A stretch of 64,000 nucleotides of DNA from Bacteroidia bacterium. GTDB taxonomy: Bacteria; Bacteroidota; Bacteroidia; M30B66. Below, piece by piece: positions 9,087 through 16,977 of this stretch (the stretch's first letter is position 1; each line of letters starts with the position of its first letter). Position numbers and translations under genes: made by a program. Under the pieces are notes generated by a model. The model was not told the DNA's origin. It worked only from the letters and a program-made list of their open reading frames with translations, and made no database searches. The stretch is from NCBI GenBank assembly GCA_018401705.1, contig JAGYKL010000020.1:1-64000 (forward strand), written 5' to 3'.

Positions 9087-9305
9087 ATGTATATTTTAGA
9101 ATGTAATGATGGAAGTTATTATACGGGAAGTACAATCAATCTAGATTTGCGAATTAAGCAGCACAATTCTGGAGAAGGAGCAAATCATACAAAGAAAAGG
9201 TTGCCTGCAAAACTTGTGTATTTTGAAGAGTATAGAAGAATTGACAAAGCGTTTTACAGAGAAAAGCAAGTTCAGGGCTGGAGCAGGAAAAAAAGGAGGC
9301 ATTAA
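9087..9305 (+). CDS. GIY-YIG nuclease domain protein, frameshifted at its C-terminus
   Basis: A 72-residue product of the UvrC/GIY-YIG single-domain family: MYILECNDGSYYTGST carries the YIL...YYTG signature, followed by a conserved NGEGANHTKKRLP loop, LVYFEEY and AFYREKQVQGWSRKK. Family members normally continue KEALIKG after SRKK. Here the frame runs into RRH-stop after seven A's (9288-9294). In the -1 frame the expected KEALIKG tail appears at once and continues to a stop at 9383-9385. One A is therefore probably missing, by mutation or sequencing error; slippage is also possible. A run of three 20-bp repeats begins 5 bp after that alternative stop. The role of the family in Bacteroidota is unknown. 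Confidence 0.75.
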   Translation: MYILECNDGSYYTGSTINLDLRIKQHNSGEGANHTKKRLPAKLVYFEEYRRIDKAFYREKQVQGWSRKKRRH

Positions 9306-9390
9306 TAAAAGGCACCCTAAATGACCTTCATGGGCTTTCGGAATGCAATAACAGTACTCATCATAAGTTTTATAAGAAAGTGTAAAGAGG

Positions 9391-9450
9391 TGCCTTCGAC
9401 TCTTCACAGTTGCCTTCGACTTCTCACAGTTGCCTTCGACTCCGCTCAGG
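9391..9450. repeat. Three 20-bp tandem repeats after the GIY-YIG gene
   Basis: Three head-to-tail 20-bp units begin at 9391, 9411 and 9431. Each opens TGCCTTCGAC and continues TCTTCACAGT, TTCTCACAGT or TCCGCTCAGG. A fourth related copy lies at 9558-9577. Bases 9432-9452 are repeated perfectly in inverse orientation at 9578-9598. Confidence 0.85.
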
Positions 9451-9598
9451 CATCTGTGAGAATTATTAGTAATTCTTTCGGTTATACTATATTACAGGAG
9501 TTTCAAATCAGGTTTTCTACTAATAGAAAAGGCCAACTAAAGGTCTCTGATTTAAAGTGTCTTCGACTCTTCACAGGTGCCTGAGCGGAGTCGAAGGC
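9432..9598. repeat. 21-bp perfect inverted repeat with 125-nt interior
   Basis: The arm at 9432-9452 (GCCTTCGACTCC, then GCTCAGGCA) is exactly inverted at 9578-9598. The interior is AT-rich and shows no convincing gene. The right arm ends 5 bp before the stop codon of the CBS-domain gene. The core CTTCGACTCCGCTCAG is a sequence I know as a recurrent dispersed repeat in Bacteroidota genomes. This interval accounts for the otherwise gene-free stretch between the two genes. Confidence 0.8.
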
Positions 9599-9602
9599 AC
9601 CG

Positions 9603-10961
9603 TTAACCTATAGCTTCAATAATATCATACTTGGTTATGATGTGAACTGCACCAAGCATATCTCTTACTAAAACAGCTTCATTATCCTTATTAATAGACT
9701 TTGAAATTTCTTCAAGCGAAGCTTTCGCATCTACAAATGGGAAAGGTTTTTCCATCAATGCTTCTACTTTAGCTTGCTTCAAATCAGGGTTTTCACAAAT
9801 GCTGGCATACAAATGACTGTCTGTTAAAGAACCTGCAAATTCATCTCCCCGGGTAACCGGGATTTGAGAAACATCAAACTTCCTCATTTTTGAAAAAGCC
9901 TCATCAACAGTGTCCTCTGCATCAATGGTAACAAGTTTCAGGTGTTTGTGACGTTCAATTAAATCAATCGCTTTTGGTGATTTTACTTCTAAGAATCCGC
10001 GGTCACGCATCCAATCATCGTTGAACATCTTACCCAAGTAGCGTGTACCATGGTCATGAAAAATCACAACTACTACATCACCTTCTTTGAACATGTTTTT
10101 CATCTGCACTAGACCTGCCATCGCAGCGCCAGCTGAGTTTCCGGCAAAAATTCCTTCTTCACGAGGAATCCTGCGAGTCATAACTGCTGCATCTTTGTCT
10201 GTAACTTTCTCAAAATGATCTATGATGCCAAAATCTACATTCTTGGGCAAAAAATCTTCCCCAATTCCTTCAGTAATGTACGGGTAAATCTCATTTTTGT
10301 CGAACTCGCCGGTATCTAGGTATTTCTTAAACACCGAGCCGTAAGTATCAATTCCCAGAATTTTAATGTTAGGATTCTTCTCTTTCAAATATTTGCCTGT
10401 ACCGCAAATAGTACCGCCGGTTCCAACTCCAACAACCAAATGCGTTATTTTTCCTTCCGTTTGTTCCCAAATTTCAGGACCTGTTTGCTCGTAATGAGCT
10501 TGTGAATTACTCAGATTGTCATATTGATTTGGCTTCCATGAGTTTGGCACTTCAGCAATTAATCTGCTCGAAACCGAATAATATGAACTTGGATCTTCGG
10601 GTTCCACGTTTGTTGGACAAACAATCACTTCCGCGCCGAAGGCGCGCAAAGCATCAACCTTTTCTTTCGATTGCTTATCGGTAGTTGTAAAAATGCATTT
10701 ATATCCTTTAATCACCGCGGCAATTGCTAATCCCATTCCGGTGTTCCCTGATGTTCCTTCTATAATTGTTCCGCCTGGCTTCAAAGCTCCTGATTTCTCA
10801 GCGTCTTCAATCATCTTCAAAGCCATTCGGTCTTTGATAGAGTTGCCTGGATTTGTAGTTTCAACTTTAGCTAAAACCGTTGCTGGAATGTCTTTGGTAA
10901 TTTTATTAAGCTTTACCAAAGGCGTATTTCCGATGGTTTCAAGAATATTTGAGTAAATCAT
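9603..10961 (-). CDS. Cystathionine beta-synthase-type PLP enzyme with CBS-domain pair
   Basis: A 452-residue enzyme. Residues 1-320 are a fold type II PLP domain (cysteine synthase/cystathionine beta-synthase group) with Schiff-base Lys43 in NPGNSIKDRM, the GTSGNTGMGLA substrate loop and the VGVGTGGTICGTGK phosphate loop. Residues 335-452 form two CBS motifs. Family members condense serine (or O-acetylserine) with homocysteine or sulfide in the cytoplasm. The CBS pair could bind an adenosyl ligand such as AdoMet, but that is inference. The length matches bacterial CBS enzymes. The start ATG at 10961 lies immediately after a well-formed promoter, so the mRNA may be leaderless. Confidence 0.93.
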   Translation of the reverse strand: MIYSNILETIGNTPLVKLNKITKDIPATVLAKVETTNPGNSIKDRMALKMIEDAEKSGALKPGGTIIEGTSGNTGMGLAIAAVIKGYKCIFTTTDKQSKEKVDALRAFGAEVIVCPTNVEPEDPSSYYSVSSRLIAEVPNSWKPNQYDNLSNSQAHYEQTGPEIWEQTEGKITHLVVGVGTGGTICGTGKYLKEKNPNIKILGIDTYGSVFKKYLDTGEFDKNEIYPYITEGIGEDFLPKNVDFGIIDHFEKVTDKDAAVMTRRIPREEGIFAGNSAGAAMAGLVQMKNMFKEGDVVVVIFHDHGTRYLGKMFNDDWMRDRGFLEVKSPKAIDLIERHKHLKLVTIDAEDTVDEAFSKMRKFDVSQIPVTRGDEFAGSLTDSHLYASICENPDLKQAKVEALMEKPFPFVDAKASLEEISKSINKDNEAVLVRDMLGAVHIITKYDIIEAIG

Positions 10962-10965
10962 GGCG

Positions 10966-10998
10966 CAAAGTTAGAAATTGCCCTTATTTGTAAGCCAA
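10966..10998 (-). promoter_or_regulatory. Bacteroidota-type promoter of the CBS gene
   Basis: Read on the minus strand: TTG (10998-10996), 22 nt, then TAACTTTG (10973-10966). This matches TTG-N17-23-TAnnTTTG. The -7 box ends 4 nt before the ATG at 10961, so transcription should begin at or within a base or two of the start codon. Confidence 0.6.
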
Positions 10999-11018
10999 TA
11001 TTTCCAGAATTTCACAGA

Positions 11019-11807
11019 ATGTTCACAATTACCGATATGATGCATAGAGAATTGAGCTTTAACTCAGTTCCACTAAGAATAATTTCTACTGTCCCCTCTC
11101 AAACTGAATTGCTATATCATTTAGGCTTGGAAGATGAAGTAATCGGAATTACTAAATTCTGCATTCACCCTAATTCATGGTATAAAAGCAAAGAAAGAAT
11201 AGGGGGTACCAAAAATCTCGATTTGAATAGAATCAAGCAGATTAAACCTGATCTTATCATTGCCAACAAAGAGGAGAATACCCAAACCGAGATAGAAATT
11301 CTGTCGGAAGAATTCCCTGTTTGGATTTCTGACATCGTCAATCTAAACGACTCCATCAGAATGATAAATTCTCTAGGAAATCTTCTCCACAAAGCGCATA
11401 TGTCTGACGCTATTGTAGGTATGATAAATCAAGGGTTCAGTGAAATTCGTCCTCTGAGCAATAAACCTAGAGCACTTTACCTAATCTGGCAAAACCCCTG
11501 GATGAGTGTAAATTCCAATACATTTATTCACGATATGTTGATTCGTTTGGGACTAACAAATGTCGCTGCAAATGCTGAGGATAGATATCCGAAACTCGAC
11601 GGTGAACAAATTAAGAAGTTAAGTCCTGAGCTTATTTTATTATCGTCAGAGCCGTTCCCGTTTAAAGAAAAGCATATCGCCGAATTGCAAGTGCTTATGC
11701 CAAATGCCCGCATTGGACTTGTTGATGGAGAAGCGTTTTCGTGGTATGGCTCTCGCTTAGTACAATCGCCGCCGTATTTTAAGGAGCTAATTAAGAAATG
11801 GCAATGA
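11019..11807 (+). CDS. BtuF/TroA-like helical-backbone metal receptor, no signal peptide
   Basis: A 262-residue protein of the periplasmic-binding-protein-like fold with a helical backbone, as in BtuF and iron-siderophore receptors. Motifs are LRIISTVPSQTELLYHLGL near the N-terminus, GITKFCIHP, IGGTKNLDLNRIKQIKPDLIIA, and a C-terminal lobe with WQNPWMSVN and PELILLSSEPFPF. The N-terminus goes straight into the first lobe without a signal peptide, unusual for an ABC substrate-binding protein but common among Bacteroidota members of this group. No permease or ATPase genes are adjacent. It may be a cytoplasmic corrinoid- or metal-chelate-binding protein; the ligand is unknown. Confidence 0.8.
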   Translation: MFTITDMMHRELSFNSVPLRIISTVPSQTELLYHLGLEDEVIGITKFCIHPNSWYKSKERIGGTKNLDLNRIKQIKPDLIIANKEENTQTEIEILSEEFPVWISDIVNLNDSIRMINSLGNLLHKAHMSDAIVGMINQGFSEIRPLSNKPRALYLIWQNPWMSVNSNTFIHDMLIRLGLTNVAANAEDRYPKLDGEQIKKLSPELILLSSEPFPFKEKHIAELQVLMPNARIGLVDGEAFSWYGSRLVQSPPYFKELIKKWQ

Positions 11808-11888
11808 TGTTGGAATTCAATTAATTTCTGAATTTCGAGTAAGCAAAAGGTAATTCTAAACGTCAGCTTTTAAAGGTTCACAAAATGT

Positions 11889-12668
11889 ATGATTAAGATT
11901 AAATCCTTATTGATTGTTTTAGCTGTTATGAGTGCTTGTAGCTCGTCGCCAGATGCATTTGCCGTGTCGGGCAGCAGTGTTGATTTACTCACACTTTCTC
12001 AGGATTTGTTGTATGCAGTTAGAACAGACAATTCGCAGGAAGCAGATAGCTTAAAACTTAAGCTTAAGAATTCAGCACCCGAATCACTATTGAAGCAGTT
12101 AAATTCTGATGCCAAGAAAAATGCGTTCTGGATAAACATTTACAATGCGTTTATTCAGGATATCCTAAGCAATTCGCCTGAGAAGTATGAGAGTCGAGGC
12201 GACTTCTTCAGCAAGAACCAAATTCGGGTTGCCGGCTATGAAATGAGTTTCGATTTTATTGAACATGGCATTCTAAGAAAATCGAAAAACAAACTCAGCT
12301 TAGGTTATTTCAATAAAGTTTTTCCTGGCAAACTCGAGAAATCACTTCGGGTTGAGAAGCCCGACTTTCGCATTCACTTTGCTTTGAATTGCGGAGCTGA
12401 GTCTTGTCCACCTATAGCTTTTTACAATGCAAATGAAATTGATGCTCAATTGGAAATGGCCGAAAAAGCTTTCATTATTTCACGCTCACGCGTGGAAGAA
12501 GAAACCGTTGTTGTTTCAAAAATATTTAGTTGGTTTCGCGCCGATTTCGGCGGAAAAAAGGGAATCAAATCGCTACTTCTCAAACATGAAATAATTAAGA
12601 ATTTGAGCTATAACCTTGAGTTTGATGATTACGACTGGAAGCTTGAACTGAAGAAGTACAGAGAATAA
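11889..12668 (+). CDS. DUF547 lipoprotein
   Basis: A 259-residue exported protein with a lipobox (VMSAC, Cys17 as the predicted lipidated residue). The mature part carries the DUF547 signature: FWINIYNAF near residue 78, FDFIEHGILR, and RIHFALNCGAESCPP with the conserved Asn-Cys-Gly and Ser-Cys-Pro-Pro motif. The conserved Cys and His residues hint at a thiol-type hydrolase or transglutaminase-like active site, but no activity is established for the family. Other family members carry a 40-60 residue C-terminal extension like this one. The stop lies one base from the stop of the convergent T9SS esterase gene. Confidence 0.85.
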   Translation: MIKIKSLLIVLAVMSACSSSPDAFAVSGSSVDLLTLSQDLLYAVRTDNSQEADSLKLKLKNSAPESLLKQLNSDAKKNAFWINIYNAFIQDILSNSPEKYESRGDFFSKNQIRVAGYEMSFDFIEHGILRKSKNKLSLGYFNKVFPGKLEKSLRVEKPDFRIHFALNCGAESCPPIAFYNANEIDAQLEMAEKAFIISRSRVEEETVVVSKIFSWFRADFGGKKGIKSLLLKHEIIKNLSYNLEFDDYDWKLELKKYRE

Positions 12669-12669
12669 A

Positions 12670-14109
12670 TTAGGGTTTGATAACAATTGACTTTACAACC
12701 GAACTTAGGTTTGGTTGACTAAGTTTCAAGAAGTATAAACCGGCGTTTACCTCGCTGATATTTAGTTCGTGATTAATTCCTGAAGGTAATTGATAAGATT
12801 GCACAAGTCTCCCGCTTATTTCTAAAAGCTCAACTGTGATTGGCGAATCACTTGCCTTTATAGAAATGTTGATTATGCCTTTGGCAGGATTCGGATAGAT
12901 TTTAAGTTCTGAAAAAACCTCTGGATTTAAGGTTGTTAGTTCACAGCCATCTTCCTCATTTTGCATGATTGTTTGAGAGAAGAATTGAGAAATTTCCTGC
13001 ACACGCGTTTGTGGGCTTACGATTGAGTGACCCGGTGGATCTTGCAAGCAATTTGGTCCCCCGGTTTGAGAAATCACATCCATGTAATTGATGGGGTAAT
13101 TATTCTGTTCAAGTATATTCAGTATATCGCAAGAACCGGAAGCTCGGGGCATGTTCCAGATATGATTGCAGCCAAGGAATCCAAATGGGTCAAGACAAGT
13201 GTATGACAAGCTTGAAAGTATTGGCGAGCGATTGCAGGTAACAATTAAATCGCTGGTTTGGTGATGTGTATAGAAAAGAGGTGAAGGTCCACTTTCAAGG
13301 GCAAAATAATCGCTTATCATTCCTCCAATGAAATTGACAACACCCTTAACTTCAGCTGTGTAGCCATTTAATGCAATGTCTCCTTCAATGCTTCCTAAAT
13401 CGGGGCGACTTCTGCTAATTGCCGCATTGTTTTCATTAAAGTAATTATGGCAATAATTTAAGGTGTTTGGAGGACCAGCTGCATCTGGCAATTCATAAGC
13501 AGCAGCTGGTTTTTCTGACTCAGTATCTAAAAAGCCAGCGGCAATAGTATTGAATCCGCCGGCGCTCACGCCGGCGATAAAGACGTTATTTATGCATGTA
13601 GAATCCTCCGCACTACGTGCTTTAAGAAAGCGAATAGCTCCTTTTAAATCTTGCATCCCGCGGTAAATAGCGCGGATAACCTCATTGCTATCAGCCGGGT
13701 AAACACAATTTGATTCCTCTGTTACGGCAGGGCAGGTTACCCAATTACTTCCAGAACCTGTTGATGGGTGAAATCCTAAACGGTAATCAATAGCAGCAAC
13801 AGCATATCCTCGTGCTGCAAACCAGGGAGCAACAGATAACACATCAGAGTTACGCTTATCACCCGCAATCCAGGCCCCACCAAACGACAAAACAACCAAA
13901 GGTCTAAAACGGTTATCATCCCCAACGGGCTTATAAATATCAAGAAATAAATCTACAGGATTACCTGCATAATTAACTGAGGTTCCATAATAAATTGAAG
14001 TGTCAACTCTTATTTCATACTGAACTTCTGTGTATGAATTTTGGCTCATCAATTCGCAAAATGGAAGAAAAGCAAATAAAAAAAGCAGCCTTATTGTTAT
14101 AACATTCAT
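12670..14109 (-). CDS. Secreted alpha/beta-hydrolase (esterase/lipase) with T9SS sorting domain
   Basis: A 479-residue protein with an N-terminal signal peptide (residues 1-22). The hydrolase core has the oxyanion-loop motif SFGGAW (75-80), the AIDYRLG strand and the nucleophile elbow AGVSAGG with Ser182. This pattern is that of carboxylesterase/BD-FAE type enzymes. Three pairs of cysteines suggest extracellular disulfides. The last 80 residues begin LKIYPNPAKGI and contain GLYFLKL, a type A T9SS C-terminal domain, so the enzyme is exported across the outer membrane. The substrate is unknown; polymer-linked esters are plausible. It is probably not part of the egt operon upstream: the 67-bp gap and T9SS export point to a separate unit. 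Confidence 0.88.
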   Translation of the reverse strand: MNVITIRLLFLFAFLPFCELMSQNSYTEVQYEIRVDTSIYYGTSVNYAGNPVDLFLDIYKPVGDDNRFRPLVVLSFGGAWIAGDKRNSDVLSVAPWFAARGYAVAAIDYRLGFHPSTGSGSNWVTCPAVTEESNCVYPADSNEVIRAIYRGMQDLKGAIRFLKARSAEDSTCINNVFIAGVSAGGFNTIAAGFLDTESEKPAAAYELPDAAGPPNTLNYCHNYFNENNAAISRSRPDLGSIEGDIALNGYTAEVKGVVNFIGGMISDYFALESGPSPLFYTHHQTSDLIVTCNRSPILSSLSYTCLDPFGFLGCNHIWNMPRASGSCDILNILEQNNYPINYMDVISQTGGPNCLQDPPGHSIVSPQTRVQEISQFFSQTIMQNEEDGCELTTLNPEVFSELKIYPNPAKGIINISIKASDSPITVELLEISGRLVQSYQLPSGINHELNISEVNAGLYFLKLSQPNLSSVVKSIVIKP

Positions 14110-14176
14110 TCAATAAAGATAAGATCTTATTTTTTCGGAAACATAGTTCATCGAAAGAAATGCTCATTATTGTTTC

Positions 14177-15115
14177 TTACGCCAACCACAAACTATCAGT
14201 GTAGAGCGGCATTGAATGGTCGAAATTTGAAGCTAGTTTAAATCCCGTCTTTGATGCCAGGTTTTGAATATCCTCCAAATCGAATTTTCTGGAAATCTCG
14301 GTATGGATTAACTCGCCTTCATTGAAGTGAATGGTTTTACTGGCTTTTTCAAATGTCACAGATTGTTCTTTGGTAGACCTTATAAAACTCAAAGCCGATT
14401 TTCTTTCGATGTCGTACTTCGGCTGATGTTCCCAATTTTTGAGTTCAAAATTTGCTCCCAACTCTCTGTTCAAGCGAGTGAGTAGATTCAGGTTGAAATT
14501 TCTGGTTACCCCGGCAGCATCATTATATGCAGCAAGAATTGTTTCGGGGTTTTTAGTCCGGTCAAAACCTATCAATACGCCATCGCCAGGTTTTAATGCC
14601 TGATGAAGTTGCTTAAAGAACTCAATTGCGTCTTTTTCGTTGAGGTTTCCCACGTTTGAGCCCAAAAACAGAACCAATTTATGTTTTGATGATTGAAGCT
14701 CATCTTTCTTAAGTGCTGAAAAATAGTCAGTTTGAATGCTCTTTATTGCCATTCCCGGATACTCTTTTTTCAGGGCATTCTCAAGACGGTTTAAGGCATT
14801 GAGTGAAATGTCGATTGGTATATATTCAAATGACTTGTTTTCGGCGTTCAGGTAATTAAATAAAACTCGGGTTTTTTTTCCATCACCGGCACCAAGTTCA
14901 ACAATCTGAATGGGTTTATCAAAAGTGAAATATGAAAAGATGTCTTTTGCATACATTTTCAGAACGCTAAACTCTGCCCTAGTTAAATAGTATTCGGGCA
15001 GCTCCATGATGTCTTGAAAAAGCTTGTCGCCCTTTTCATCGTAAAACCATCGGGAAGAAATTCTCTTTGGATTTTCTAAAAGGCCGGCAATTACATCTTC
15101 TTGAATTGAAATCAT
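14177..15115 (-). CDS. egtD: L-histidine N-alpha-methyltransferase (ergothioneine biosynthesis)
   Basis: A 312-residue SAM-dependent enzyme that trimethylates histidine to hercynine. Supporting motifs in order: SRWFYDEKGDKLF, ELPEYYLTRAE (with the substrate-binding Tyr), the SAM loop IVELGAGDGKKT, LFLGSNVGNL, AYNDAAGVT followed by a FNLNLLTRLNREL stretch, and the C-terminal IHTEISRKF, whose Glu and Ser correspond to the residues that select histidine in mycobacterial EgtD. The length is normal. It begins 28 bp after the end of egtB on the same strand, so the two are one transcription unit. Confidence 0.93.
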   Translation of the reverse strand: MISIQEDVIAGLLENPKRISSRWFYDEKGDKLFQDIMELPEYYLTRAEFSVLKMYAKDIFSYFTFDKPIQIVELGAGDGKKTRVLFNYLNAENKSFEYIPIDISLNALNRLENALKKEYPGMAIKSIQTDYFSALKKDELQSSKHKLVLFLGSNVGNLNEKDAIEFFKQLHQALKPGDGVLIGFDRTKNPETILAAYNDAAGVTRNFNLNLLTRLNRELGANFELKNWEHQPKYDIERKSALSFIRSTKEQSVTFEKASKTIHFNEGELIHTEISRKFDLEDIQNLASKTGFKLASNFDHSMPLYTDSLWLA

Positions 15116-15143
15116 TTAATTTTTGTTACCAGTGTCGTAAGAA

Positions 15144-16310
15144 CTATTTTTTACTTACTGAACTGTTTGTTTTTTTACATAATCTAAGTCCTGTGAACTG
15201 CCATCTAAGATGTGGATGAAAGAAGTTCCTGTAGGTTTTTCGTGAATGGTTATCGGGAGTAGCAATGGATGCTCCGCGAAGCACCATTTGATTGACCATA
15301 AATTTTCCATTGTATTCTCCCAGGGCTCCAGCAGCTTTTTCATAGCCCGGATAAGCTTGGTAGGCAGAGACTGTCCATTCCCATCTTTTGCCCCAAGAAT
15401 ATTTGGCAGAAGCAATTTCCCATTCAAATTCTGTTGGCAATCGCATGCCACGCCATTCGGCAAATGCAGAAGCTTCGTACCAGGAAATATGGGTTGCAGG
15501 AGATTCCTGATTTAACGGTTTTCTTCCGTTAAGTGTATAAACACTCCAATCGTTATTCCTAGTCTTTTCCCAATAAAGAGGAGCTTGAATATTATTGTTT
15601 TTTACCCAGGCCCAACCTTCTGAATGCCAAAGCAAGGGGTTTGAATAGCCTTGATCTTCAATGAACACTATCCATTCACGGTTAGTGATCAAAGAATCGG
15701 AGATTTCAAATTCCTGAAGAAAAACCTTATGCACTCCTAGTTCATTATCAAAACAAAAGCCTTTGTCTTTAAAGCCTATTTCAAAAATGCCTTCAGGTAA
15801 GTGCAGAAATTCAGCCGCTTTGGCTTGCCCTTCCTGTTCATTAATATCTAAAACGGCAACATCCATTGGGTTGAGAGCCAAACTGTATTTCAAGTCGGTT
15901 AGGAGCAACTCTTGATGTTGCTGCTCATGCTGAAGTCCCAGTTCAAGAAGGGTTTTTACTTCCTCTGTTGCATTAAGCAACAGCGTGTTTATGTGTTCAT
16001 CAACATAAGCTCTATATGCAAATACTTCACTCACTGTAGGGCGAGATAAATCTCCTCTTTGGTGACGAAGTGTTCTGTGCCCCTCGCTTTCGTAATAGCT
16101 ATTAAACAAATAGGCGAATTGAGGGTGAAACTCACTATAATTTAGCAAGTGTTTTTTAAGAATAAAATTCTCGAAAAACCAGGTTGTATGTGCTAAATGC
16201 CACTTCGTGGGAGAGACGTCCTCAATAGGTTGAAGCACAAAATCCTCAGGTTCTAGCCCTTTACACAAGTCAAGACTTGCCTGCCTAATAGAAAGATATT
16301 TTTGCTGCAT
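15144..16310 (-). CDS. egtB: Ergothioneine biosynthesis sulfoxide synthase EgtB
   Basis: A 388-residue non-haem iron enzyme that joins hercynine to a thiol (cysteine or gamma-glutamylcysteine) as a sulfoxide. The N-terminal DinB-type four-helix domain supplies the expected iron ligands: His41 in KWHLAHTTW and His128/His132 in HEQQHQEL. The C-terminal FGE-sulfatase/C-lectin domain has GMRLPTEFEWE, RRWEWT-like KRWEWTVSAY, GEYNGKFMVNQMVLRG and the closing RNFFHPHLRWQFTGLRL. I place the start at 16310, where ATG overlaps the carbonic anhydrase stop as TGATG; the in-frame ATG at 16343 would lie inside that gene. No egtA or egtC is nearby, which is compatible with a cysteine-using EgtB. Confidence 0.93.
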   Translation of the reverse strand: MQQKYLSIRQASLDLCKGLEPEDFVLQPIEDVSPTKWHLAHTTWFFENFILKKHLLNYSEFHPQFAYLFNSYYESEGHRTLRHQRGDLSRPTVSEVFAYRAYVDEHINTLLLNATEEVKTLLELGLQHEQQHQELLLTDLKYSLALNPMDVAVLDINEQEGQAKAAEFLHLPEGIFEIGFKDKGFCFDNELGVHKVFLQEFEISDSLITNREWIVFIEDQGYSNPLLWHSEGWAWVKNNNIQAPLYWEKTRNNDWSVYTLNGRKPLNQESPATHISWYEASAFAEWRGMRLPTEFEWEIASAKYSWGKRWEWTVSAYQAYPGYEKAAGALGEYNGKFMVNQMVLRGASIATPDNHSRKTYRNFFHPHLRWQFTGLRLCKKTNSSVSKK

Positions 16311-16954
16311 CAATGTCCAATAATTCCCATTTCGAATTTGCAAACTTCCTTTAAGGTTTCTTCATTATTAATCATCGACGTTTGCGTCTTAATATAACCT
16401 GAGCCTATGTCATAAACCCAGCCATGTAAGAAGGGACCATTTCTTTCAGCCCATGCATTTTGAATAATACTGGTTTTACCAAGATTGTAAACTTGTTCAA
16501 TTACACTTAACTCTACAAGTCTGTTGAACCTATCAGCTTCAGAAAGTGAACTTAGTTGCTGCCAGTAATAATTCTGAGTGTCTTTGATTTGTCTTAGCCA
16601 ATTATCAATCAAGCCATATTGATGGCTTCCCATAGCAGCTTTAACACCGCCACAGCCATAATGTCCACAAACAACCACATGCTCAACTTTTAGAACTTCC
16701 ACAGCATATTGAAGCACGCTAAGCATATTCATATCAGTTTGCACAACCAGATTGGCGATATTTCTATGAACGAAAATTTCGCCCGGGTCGGTTTTGGTAA
16801 TTTCATTTGGTGGTACGCGACTATCGGCGCATCCAATCCAAAGCATTTTGGGTTGTTGTCCTTGGGCAGACTTTTCAAAGAAAGCAGGGTCTTTTTGAAG
16901 ATGTTCTTCAACGAACTGCTTATTATTTTCAAGTAAATCCTTGATGTATTGCAT
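16310..16954 (-). CDS. Beta-class carbonic anhydrase
   Basis: A 214-residue cytoplasmic zinc enzyme interconverting CO2 and bicarbonate. The zinc ligands are Cys42 (in GCADSRVPP, with the Asp44-Arg46 dyad), His98 and Cys101 (in CGHYGCGG). The following HRNIANLV loop and the C-terminal GWVYDIGSG strand also fit the family, and the length is normal. Its stop overlaps the start of egtB (TGATG), so the two are translationally coupled. It begins 23 bp after the bestrophin gene. The genetic link to a bestrophin channel suggests that bicarbonate is the channel's cargo, but that is inference. Confidence 0.96.
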   Translation of the reverse strand: MQYIKDLLENNKQFVEEHLQKDPAFFEKSAQGQQPKMLWIGCADSRVPPNEITKTDPGEIFVHRNIANLVVQTDMNMLSVLQYAVEVLKVEHVVVCGHYGCGGVKAAMGSHQYGLIDNWLRQIKDTQNYYWQQLSSLSEADRFNRLVELSVIEQVYNLGKTSIIQNAWAERNGPFLHGWVYDIGSGYIKTQTSMINNEETLKEVCKFEMGIIGH

Positions 16955-16977
16955 GTCTTTAATAATGATAAGGTTGA

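Noticed and set aside
9288-9296. Programmed -1 frameshifting at the seven-A run
   Set aside because: The zero-frame codons do not fit the classical X XXY YYZ heptamer and no downstream pseudoknot was evident. An A-run length change explains it more simply; kept only as an alternative.
9321-9584. An open frame over the repeat region
   Set aside because: It spans tandem and inverted repeats, has no recognisable domain, and the GIY-YIG tail already occupies the start of this stretch in another frame.
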